Origin: Methanothrix sp.
GTDB taxonomy: Archaea > Halobacteriota > Methanosarcinia > Methanotrichales > Methanotrichaceae
Reading direction: 5' to 3'
Length of the DNA: 6,109 bases
Assembly (NCBI GenBank): GCA_028688175.1
Contig: JAQTYS010000162.1
Location: 1-6,109 of the forward strand
Shown here: positions 1-5,183 of the stretch, piece after piece
Layout of the letters: each line of letters begins with the position of its first letter
How positions within the stretch are numbered: the stretch's first letter is position 1
The notes under the pieces: model-generated
Seen by the model: only the letters and a program-made list of their open reading frames with translations
The model's database searches: none
What the model was told of the DNA's origin: nothing
Program-made: the position numbers and the translations under genes

Positions 1-1097
1 GGAATGGCCAATCCCAGGGCATGGGGACAGGCAGTGACCATGACCGTTACTGCTCTCTCCACCGCAAAGGCAAAATCTGCTTTGTAGGCGAACCAGGCGG
101 CCAGGGTAATGCTGCCTGCCGCTATTGCTACAACGGTGAGCGCAAATGCTGCTTTGTCAGCCAGGTTTTGTGTCTTTGATCGGCTCTCCTGGGCAGCGCG
201 CACAAGCTGGATCACCTGGGACAGATAGCTGTCCTTGCCAGTCTTCGTAACCGTCAACGTCACTGCTCCCGAGCCATTTATCGAACCGGCCATGACCTCG
301 TCCCCGGATCTCTTGATCACCGGCAAAGACTCCCCGGTAAGTGCAGACTCATTCGCATCCGTGGTCCCGTCCAGCACTATTCCGTCGGCAGGAATCTTTT
401 CACCGGGCTTCACCAAGACGTGATCCTCTGGTCGCAAGTCTGCAATAATTACGTCATGCACGCCGTCATATCTGATCAGATGGGCCTGGGTGGGCAGGAT
501 CTTTGCCAGTTCCTCCAGAGCGCGCGAGGCTCCCATGGTTGATCGCATCTCGATCCAGTGACCGAGGAGCATGATATCTATCAAAGTGACCAGCTCCCAG
601 AAGAAGTCCATGCCGGCAAAGCCAAAGATTACAGAAGAGCTGTAGACGTAGGCCACGGTTATGGCTACTGCTACAAGTGTCATCATGCCCGGCTGCTTTT
701 TGCGAAACTCATTCTTCAGGCCCGCAAAGAATGGATAGCCTCCATAGAAGTAGACTGCCGAAGAGAAGAGGAAAAGGATAGTATCGGAGCCATAAGGCTG
801 GAAGTGATATCCAAAGAATTGCTGTATGTGATGAGAGAGCAAGAGCACCGGCCCGGTAAGAATGAGCGAGAAGATCAGCCGTCGTTTGAAATCAGCCAGC
901 ATTCCTTGATGGCCCTGGCCCGCATGGCTCTCTCCAGCGTGGCTTTGTCCGGCATGATTCTGTCCAGCATGACTGGAATGATGATGTTCACCATCCATCA
1001 TATCCTGATCTTTTGCGGGTTCTTTCGCTTCATTTTTTGCCACGGTATCTCGATTGGCAGGCTCGTGATGCGAGTGGGACGAATTCAAGGGGATCAC
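1..1097 (-). CDS. copB: CopB-type (CPH) copper-translocating P1B ATPase, N-terminal part, runs off left edge
   Basis: Reverse-strand reading gives about 365 residues of a heavy-metal P-type ATPase with no stop before the window edge. Counting from GTG 1097, residues 1-66 are a histidine-rich tail with 11 His. Hydrophobic segments follow near 68-90, 107-126, 135-158 and 161-184. The actuator domain has the TGES loop at 254-257 (ALTGES). Two more membrane segments follow, the last carrying CPH at 357-359 (TACPHALGLAIP). CPH rather than CPC in this helix, with a His-rich N-terminus instead of CxxC domains, is the hallmark of the P1B-3/CopB subgroup, which exports Cu (or Ag) from the cytoplasm at the expense of ATP. 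The phosphorylation (DKTGT) and nucleotide-binding domains lie beyond the window. The start is uncertain: GTG 1097 follows two in-frame stops, while GTG 1043 and ATG 1001 or 998 are alternatives. It is divergent from the disulfide reductase gene. The family is clear; Cu versus Ag and the exact start are inferred. Confidence 0.93.
   Translation of the reverse strand, partial: MIPLNSSHSHHEPANRDTVAKNEAKEPAKDQDMMDGEHHHSSHAGQNHAGQSHAGESHAGQGHQGMLADFKRRLIFSLILTGPVLLLSHHIQQFFGYHFQPYGSDTILFLFSSAVYFYGGYPFFAGLKNEFRKKQPGMMTLVAVAITVAYVYSSSVIFGFAGMDFFWELVTLIDIMLLGHWIEMRSTMGASRALEELAKILPTQAHLIRYDGVHDVIIADLRPEDHVLVKPGEKIPADGIVLDGTTDANESALTGESLPVIKRSGDEVMAGSINGSGAVTLTVTKTGKDSYLSQVIQLVRAAQESRSKTQNLADKAAFALTVVAIAAGSITLAAWFAYKADFAFAVERAVTVMVTACPHALGLAI
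900..974 (-). repeat. Five 15-bp units coding an [S/N]HAG[Q/E] pentapeptide repeat
   Basis: Within the ATPase N-terminus, residues 42-66 read as five consecutive pentapeptides: SHAGQ, NHAGQ, SHAGE, SHAGQ and the degenerate GHQGM. Codon choice differs between copies (cat/cac, gct/gcc/gcg), so the repeat is conserved better in protein than in DNA. The spaced histidines, preceded by HHH, probably bind copper in the cytosol. Confidence 0.85.
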
Positions 1098-1113
1098 TCT
1101 TAATAGTAATTAT

Positions 1114-1122
1114 TATTTATAA
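1114..1122 (-). promoter_or_regulatory. TATA box for the CopB ATPase gene
   Basis: The minus strand reads TTATAAATA here, followed by more AT-rich sequence. Its centre is about 21 nt ahead of GTG 1097, so transcription would begin at or just after that codon. This implies a leaderless message from GTG 1097 or use of a downstream start. No Shine-Dalgarno sequence is visible before GTG 1097. Confidence 0.55.
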
Positions 1123-1165
1123 GAGAAAAACCTTTGTCTTGCATCAAAAAAGCTGCAAATCCCGC

Positions 1166-1175
1166 AAATATATAT
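1166..1175 (+). promoter_or_regulatory. TATA box for the disulfide oxidoreductase gene, with adjacent GCAAAT direct repeat
   Basis: AAATATATAT lies about 35 nt before ATG 1205, predicting a transcript start near 1196 and a leader of roughly 10 nt without a Shine-Dalgarno sequence. A direct repeat GCAAAT (1155-1160 and 1164-1169, 9-bp period) abuts and overlaps the box, and a perfect palindrome ATGATATCAT (1197-1206) overlaps the start codon. Either could bind a regulator, but this is inference only. Confidence 0.55.
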
Positions 1176-1204
1176 GCTACCAAAGCCTTTTAAAAAATGA
1201 TATC

Positions 1205-2614
1205 ATGGACAAATTTGATCTTATCGTCATCGGCTCGGGCGCTGGCACCCATGTGGCTTCTCAAGCCAGGCATGCGGGACTGAGGGTCGCCCTGGTGGAT
1301 CAGGGCCCCACGGGCGGCACCTGTCTGAATAATGGCTGCGTTCCTTCCAAGATGCTCATCTATCCGGCGGATGTTATCCGGACCATTCAGGACGCTAGAG
1401 CTGTGGGTGTGCACGCCGAGATCAATGAGATCGATTTTCCGACTATAATGAGCCGCATGCACAAAGTAGTTGACAGCACGAGAGGAAGTCTCGAAGAGGC
1501 CTTAAAATCCAAAGAGAATTTAACCTATTTTCAGGATCGGGCGGAGTTTGTCGACGATTATGTTTTGGCAGTAGGCGGCAAGACCATTACCGCTCCCAAA
1601 ATAGTGATCGCCACGGGCGCCCGGTCTCTCGTGCCGCCCATCCCAGGCCTGCAGCAGGCGGGCTTCCTTGACAATGTCTCACTGCTGAGGTTGGAGAGGC
1701 TGCCCCAAAGCCTGATCATCATTGGGGCAGGCTACATAGGTTGCGAATTCGGCCATTTCTTCTCGGCCATGGGCAGCAAGGTCACCATCCTGGGGCGCAG
1801 CCCTCAGGTGCTCAAGGGTGAAGATCCGGAAGCCTCCGGATTGGTGCAAAGAGTGCTCTCCCAGTACATGCGGGTGATCACCAGCCATGAAGTAATCTCT
1901 GTAGAGACAAAGGGTGACAAAAGAATTGTCTCTGCCAGGAATATGGATGACGGAAGCGTCAATCAGTTTGAAGCCGATGAGATCCTCCTGGCAGCGGGAC
2001 GCCGCTCCAACTCCGATCTGCTCCATCCGGAGAAGAGCGGCATAGATACAGATCGAAGTGGCTGGATTATGGTCAACGAGTATCTGGAGACCAGCAAAAA
2101 GAATATCTGGGCAATAGGGGACTGCATCGGCAAGCACATGTTCCGGCACACGGCTAACTACGAGTCTGAAGTAGTCTCTCACAATCTGCTGCGAGCTGCT
2201 GATAAGGAGAACCGGGAAGCTGCCGACTACCATGCTGTGCCTTATGCCATCTTCACTCACCCCCAATTAGCAGGTGTGGGCATGAAGGAGGAGGACGCCA
2301 TCGCTGCCGGATTGAAGGTGCTTATCGGGCGGGCTACGTATTTGGACGTGGCCAAAGGCGTGGCCATGGCGCAGGAGCACGGTCTGGTCAAAGTGATACT
2401 GGAGGAGGAGACAGGACGCATCTTGGGTGCAACAGTCGTTGGTCCCATGGCGGCAGAGCTGGTGCAACAGGTGGTCTATCTCATGAACACCGAATATCAG
2501 GACTTGATGCCGGTCATAAAATCACAAGTAATTCACCCCACCATAAATGAGGTGCTGGTGCGCGCTTTCTCAGAATTGGAGCATCCCGCTCATCAGCATG
2601 GCCGGGGCCAGTAG
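1205..2614 (+). CDS. Class-I pyridine nucleotide-disulfide oxidoreductase (dihydrolipoamide dehydrogenase / MerA / mycothione reductase-like)
   Basis: This 469-residue flavoprotein has the full class-I layout. The FAD-binding start is DLIVIGSGAGT (residues 5-15), with Thr in place of the third glycine of GxGxxG. The redox-active pair is Cys40/Cys45 in GTCLNNGCVPSK. The NAD(P) site is GAGYIG at 174-179, an AIGDC motif marks the second FAD contact, and the C-terminal dimerisation domain carries the catalytic His444-Glu449 pair (HPTINE). Strand beta-2 of the NAD(P) fold ends in TILGRS rather than an acidic residue, suggesting NADPH preference. There is no N-terminal metal-binding domain and no C-terminal CC, so it is not a classical mercuric reductase. 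The KMLIYPADVI and EFGHFFSAMG stretches recall mycothione reductases. No 2-oxoacid dehydrogenase genes are nearby, and its place opposite a copper exporter suggests disulfide or metal-stress reduction. The substrate is unknown. ATG 1205 was chosen because the open frame upstream crosses the promoter; the protein then begins at the canonical MDKFDLIVIG. Confidence 0.9.
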   Translation: MDKFDLIVIGSGAGTHVASQARHAGLRVALVDQGPTGGTCLNNGCVPSKMLIYPADVIRTIQDARAVGVHAEINEIDFPTIMSRMHKVVDSTRGSLEEALKSKENLTYFQDRAEFVDDYVLAVGGKTITAPKIVIATGARSLVPPIPGLQQAGFLDNVSLLRLERLPQSLIIIGAGYIGCEFGHFFSAMGSKVTILGRSPQVLKGEDPEASGLVQRVLSQYMRVITSHEVISVETKGDKRIVSARNMDDGSVNQFEADEILLAAGRRSNSDLLHPEKSGIDTDRSGWIMVNEYLETSKKNIWAIGDCIGKHMFRHTANYESEVVSHNLLRAADKENREAADYHAVPYAIFTHPQLAGVGMKEEDAIAAGLKVLIGRATYLDVAKGVAMAQEHGLVKVILEEETGRILGATVVGPMAAELVQQVVYLMNTEYQDLMPVIKSQVIHPTINEVLVRAFSELEHPAHQHGRGQ

Positions 2615-2624
2615 ACAAAGAAGA

Positions 2625-2667
2625 GCAGTATGCCGTTTTGGATAAGATCTTATGCGCGGCATGCTGC
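2625..2667 (+). terminator. Nested stem-loop after the oxidoreductase gene, possible bidirectional terminator
   Basis: Arms 2625-2635 and 2657-2667 pair over 11 bp, with one position that would be G-U in plus-strand RNA (A-C on the other strand). The 21-nt loop contains a perfect 12-bp palindrome, ATAAGATCTTAT (2642-2653). It begins 11 nt past the stop codon. No clear U-run follows on the plus strand, so it may be a 3'-end stabiliser or processing structure. For the minus-strand zinc-finger gene it also lies downstream of the stop. Confidence 0.5.
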
Positions 2668-2706
2668 AAGCATTCTCATGTGGTGAATTCTGATTATAAA
2701 ATCGGT

Positions 2707-2823
2707 TCAATTATCGTTATGATCCTCCGCCAAATGCAGCTTGAGTTCTTCCTTTGATTCAAAGACCATACGACATATCTTGCATTTGAACTTGCCTTCT
2801 CGTTTGGATGCGGCGTTGGCCAT
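2707..2823 (-). CDS. Small single C2H2 zinc-finger protein
   Basis: The frame encodes 38 residues from ATG 2823 to TGA. A basic N-terminus (MANAASKREGKFK) leads into a classical finger: Cys14-x2-Cys17-x12-His30-x4-His35, with Phe21 and Leu27 in the usual hydrophobic positions, ending EDHNDN. One-finger proteins of this size are common but poorly characterised in archaea. They could bind DNA, RNA or protein, and no function can be assigned. Support for a real gene is a TATA box (2861-2870) and a GGGGTG Shine-Dalgarno-like stretch (2829-2834) ahead of the ATG. It is divergent from rubredoxin across 95 bp, so it might regulate that cluster, but this is speculation. It also faces the 3' end of the disulfide reductase across the 2625-2667 stem-loop. 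Confidence 0.8.
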   Translation of the reverse strand: MANAASKREGKFKCKICRMVFESKEELKLHLAEDHNDN

Positions 2824-2860
2824 TATCACACCCCGATAGTTCATACCAGTAGATTTTCAT

Positions 2861-2870
2861 TATTATTTAG
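2861..2870 (-). promoter_or_regulatory. TATA box for the zinc-finger gene
   Basis: The minus strand reads CTAAATAATA. The predicted transcript start is near 2839, leaving a leader of about 16 nt that just contains the GGGGTG ribosome-binding stretch at 2829-2834. The three elements are consistently spaced. Confidence 0.5.
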
Positions 2871-2888
2871 TTTTTCCTTGCGATTGGG

Positions 2889-2897
2889 CTAAATACT
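2889..2897 (+). promoter_or_regulatory. TATA box for the rubredoxin-FprA-permease cluster
   Basis: CTAAATACT is centred about 26 nt before ATG 2919, the usual archaeal distance to the transcription start, so the rubredoxin message is probably leaderless or nearly so. No Shine-Dalgarno sequence precedes the ATG. The placement argues against the upstream TTG 2898 as the start. Confidence 0.5.
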
Positions 2898-2918
2898 TTG
2901 CAGACCGAATATTTTGCT

Positions 2919-3083
2919 ATGGCTCAAAAATATCAGTGCACCATTTGCGGATACATCTACGATCCGGAAAAAGGGGATCCTGATTCAGGAATTGCTCCCA
3001 AAACCTCCTTTGCAGATCTACCGCGAACATGGACCTGTCCGCAGTGCGGTGCAGCGAAGGATGATTTCAAGGAGATGAAGTAG
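2919..3083 (+). CDS. Rubredoxin
   Basis: This 54-residue protein has the two iron-binding knuckles Cys7-x2-Cys10-Gly-Tyr and Cys40-Pro-x-Cys43-Gly, plus the family's YDPEKGDPDSGIAP stretch and the aromatic residue before the second pair (TWTCPQCG). It binds one Fe in a Cys4 site and carries single electrons in the cytoplasm. The length is typical for the family. ATG 2919 is preferred to the in-frame TTG 2898 because it gives the standard MAQKYxC beginning and sits at the expected transcript start. It lies 44 nt ahead of the flavodiiron oxidase gene and is presumably co-transcribed with it. Rubredoxin donates electrons to flavodiiron oxidases in several anaerobes, which makes this pairing functionally sensible. 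Confidence 0.96.
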   Translation: MAQKYQCTICGYIYDPEKGDPDSGIAPKTSFADLPRTWTCPQCGAAKDDFKEMK

Positions 3084-3090
3084 CTCTGGT

Positions 3091-3114
3091 TAATGACTTG
3101 GATAATGACTTGGA
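3091..3114 (+). repeat. Perfect 12-bp tandem duplication in the rubredoxin-fprA spacer
   Basis: TAATGACTTGGA occurs twice back to back and is followed by the related TAAGGATAAG just before ATG 3128. The duplication lies in the presumed 5' region of the oxidase cistron. It also leaves in-frame TTG codons (3098, 3110) upstream of the likely start. Confidence 0.85.
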
Positions 3115-3127
3115 TAAGGATAAGATC

Positions 3128-4315
3128 ATGGCGCTCACAAGAGAGATCAAACCTGGGGTCAAATGGGTAGGAGCAATAGACTGGGATCGAAGGCTCTTTG
3201 ATGCATTAATTCCTTTACCTGAGGGAACCAGCTATAACTCCTATCTCATCCAGGGCAGCGAGAAGACGGTGCTTATTGATACCGTAGACGAATCCATGGC
3301 AGATGTACTGGAGGGCAACTTGTCGGCGTTGGGCATCAAGAGAATCGACTACATCATCGCCCAGCATGCCGAGCAGGATCATTCGGGAAGCCTCAAAAGG
3401 CTGCTTGATCTTTACCCTGATGCTAAAGTGCTGGGTTCTACCAGGTGTTTGGATTTGCTCATGTTGTTTGGACTGGTGAGCCAGGATAGAATAAAAGAGG
3501 TAAAAGACGGCGAGAAGATATCTCTGGGAGACAAAAGCCTGCAGTTCATTGTTGCTCCCTGGGTGCATTGGCCGGATACGATATTCACCTATCTGGCCGA
3601 GGAGCGCATTCTTTTTACCTGCGATTTTCTAGGCTCGCATCTGGCTGGTAGCGACCTTTATGCCAGTGATGAAGCCGTCGTCTACCGGGCAGCTAAAAGA
3701 TATTATGCTGAGATCATGATGCCATTTCGCCAGAACATCAACCGGCACCTGGCCAGGATTGCGGATCTGCCCATAGATGTCATCGCTCCCAGCCACGGCC
3801 CGCTTTATTCCCGGCCAGAGTTCATATTGGACGCCTACCGTGATTGGGCTTCGGATAGGGTGAAAAATCAGGTGGTCTTACCTTATGTTTCCATGCATGG
3901 GTCTACCCGCATCATGGTCGATTACTTTGTGGACGCTCTAATCTCCAGGGGAGTGGATGTTAGACGATTCGATCTAACAAGCTACGATGCAGGAGAGCTG
4001 GCAGAGTCTCTGGTGGATGCGGCAACTGTGGTCATAGGCACACCCACTATTCTGGCCGGAGCGCATCCTCTGGCACTTTATGCCGCCATTCTGGCCAATG
4101 CCCTGCGGCCCAAGACAAGGTATGCTTCCATCATCGGCTCCTTTGGTTGGGGAGGCAAGATGCTGGAGCAGATCACCGTCGCTCTGCCCAATCTGAAGCT
4201 GCAATTCTTTGATCCGGTAGTCGCCAAAGGCCGTCCCAAAGAGGCAGATTTCCAGGGTCTGGACCGGCTGGCGGATGAGATCGCTGCCAAGCATCGGGAG
4301 CTGAATACCGCTTGA
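3128..4315 (+). CDS. fprA: FprA-type flavodiiron protein (F420H2 oxidase / rubredoxin:oxygen oxidoreductase family)
   Basis: This 395-residue protein is the usual two-domain length. The N-terminal metallo-beta-lactamase-like domain keeps the full di-iron ligand set: His80-x-Glu82-x-Asp84-His85 (HAEQDH), His147, Asp166 and His223. The C-terminal flavodoxin domain starts near residue 249, with an FMN phosphate loop SMHGSTR (255-261) and the later GTPTILAG and GSFGWGG segments. Family members reduce O2 to water (some act on NO) in the cytoplasm. In methanogens the characterised donor is reduced coenzyme F420. The adjacent rubredoxin leaves open a rubredoxin-dependent route. ATG 3128 is preferred to TTG 3098: it gives the family-like start, and an AAGGA stretch lies 7 nt upstream. 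The permease gene follows after 11 nt, suggesting one transcript. The family is certain; the electron donor is inferred. Confidence 0.95.
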   Translation: MALTREIKPGVKWVGAIDWDRRLFDALIPLPEGTSYNSYLIQGSEKTVLIDTVDESMADVLEGNLSALGIKRIDYIIAQHAEQDHSGSLKRLLDLYPDAKVLGSTRCLDLLMLFGLVSQDRIKEVKDGEKISLGDKSLQFIVAPWVHWPDTIFTYLAEERILFTCDFLGSHLAGSDLYASDEAVVYRAAKRYYAEIMMPFRQNINRHLARIADLPIDVIAPSHGPLYSRPEFILDAYRDWASDRVKNQVVLPYVSMHGSTRIMVDYFVDALISRGVDVRRFDLTSYDAGELAESLVDAATVVIGTPTILAGAHPLALYAAILANALRPKTRYASIIGSFGWGGKMLEQITVALPNLKLQFFDPVVAKGRPKEADFQGLDRLADEIAAKHRELNTA

Positions 4316-4326
4316 GATATTAAATC

Positions 4327-5163
4327 ATGGTGATCTTGGAATCCCTTCTCTTTTATGCTCTGGTGTTGCTGGTCACAGGTGTAGCAGTCGGTTTTTCCTG
4401 TGGCCTGCTAGGCATCGGGGGCGGCTTTCTCATGGTTCCTGTGCAGATCTGGTTGCTGGCCTCCACGGGAATCGATCCCACCCTGGCCACCAGAATTGCG
4501 TTTGGAACCTCTCTGGCTGTGGTTCTGCCCACAGCTCTCTCCGGATGCCGCGGCCATAGCTGTCGGGGAGTTGTTCTCTGGAGACCGGGGATCATCATGG
4601 GCCTTTGTGGTCTTTTGGGAGCCTTTTTGGGTGGGAGCATTGCGGCTCATGCACCGGGAGATCTTCTCAGGATGATCTTCGGATTTGTGGTTTTGCTTGG
4701 GGCCTTGAGGATGCTCTTTGCCAGGAATCTGCTGCTCGGCCAGGAGGCTTTGCCTGGAGAGAAAAGAGAAAGTCTCTTGCAGTATGTTCTATGGGGACTG
4801 GGTGTGGGAGTCATATCCGGTCTGACCGGAATAGGAGGCGGAGTGATACTGGTGCCGGCCATGGTTATCGCCATGGGATTTAGCATGTATCAGGCCATCG
4901 GCACCTCGTCGGTAACAATCGCCCTCAATGCAGTGGGTGGAATCACCGCCTATGCCATTAACGGATGGGGTGTGCCCGGGCTTCCTATGTACTGTGTAGG
5001 CTATATCGACCTGCTGCAGTTTACGCTGCTGGCGGGAGCAAGCATATTCACGGCTTCCTGGGGCGTGAAGGCGGCCCACAGGCTGCCGGCGGAGAAGCTG
5101 AGGTACATCTTTGTGATGCTTATGATCTATATCGGACTTAAGATGATTGGAGTCTTGGGGTAA
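4327..5163 (+). CDS. TauE/SafE-family membrane permease (putative sulfite/organic anion exporter)
   Basis: This 278-residue, strongly hydrophobic protein probably spans the membrane about eight times. It shows the family's internal duplication: GLLGIGGGFLMVP (residues 26-38) and GLTGIGGGVILVP (165-177). Both halves continue with an alternating small/hydrophobic helix and an ATRIAFGTS / AIGTSSV segment. The family (formerly DUF81) includes proposed exporters of sulfite, sulfoacetate and similar anions, but most members have no proven substrate. The loop after the first half carries Cys74-x2-His77-x-Cys79; the His fits the family's usual position and the two cysteines appear to be extra. It lies 11 nt after fprA and is probably co-transcribed, so it may clear a sulfur oxyanion arising during oxygen exposure. 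That link is inference. It converges with the acylphosphatase gene 20 nt downstream. Confidence 0.88.
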   Translation: MVILESLLFYALVLLVTGVAVGFSCGLLGIGGGFLMVPVQIWLLASTGIDPTLATRIAFGTSLAVVLPTALSGCRGHSCRGVVLWRPGIIMGLCGLLGAFLGGSIAAHAPGDLLRMIFGFVVLLGALRMLFARNLLLGQEALPGEKRESLLQYVLWGLGVGVISGLTGIGGGVILVPAMVIAMGFSMYQAIGTSSVTIALNAVGGITAYAINGWGVPGLPMYCVGYIDLLQFTLLAGASIFTASWGVKAAHRLPAEKLRYIFVMLMIYIGLKMIGVLG

Positions 5164-5174
5164 GTGGGACTATG

Positions 5175-5181
5175 AAAAAAA
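5175..5181 (-). terminator. Oligo-T transcription end for the acylphosphatase-coiled-coil gene
   Basis: The minus strand has seven consecutive T residues two bases after the TAA stop. Archaeal RNA polymerase often terminates at such runs without a hairpin. No comparable plus-strand T-run lies between the permease stop and the opposing gene. Confidence 0.5.
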
Positions 5182-5183
5182 GC

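Noticed and set aside
558..1103. 181-codon plus-strand open frame
   Set aside because: It lies antisense to the unmistakable CopB ATPase (TGES, CPH and His-rich tail on the minus strand) and shows no recognisable domain.
1013..1204. 64-residue N-terminal extension of the oxidoreductase
   Set aside because: It would cross the TATA box and the divergent ATPase start; the family's N-terminus begins right at ATG 1205.
1679..2266. 195-codon minus-strand open frame
   Set aside because: It is a shadow of the disulfide oxidoreductase, whose plus-strand frame has all family motifs.
1205..2614. Classical mercuric reductase
   Set aside because: It lacks the N-terminal HMA domain and the C-terminal vicinal Cys pair; the C-terminus has the His-Glu pair of disulfide reductases.
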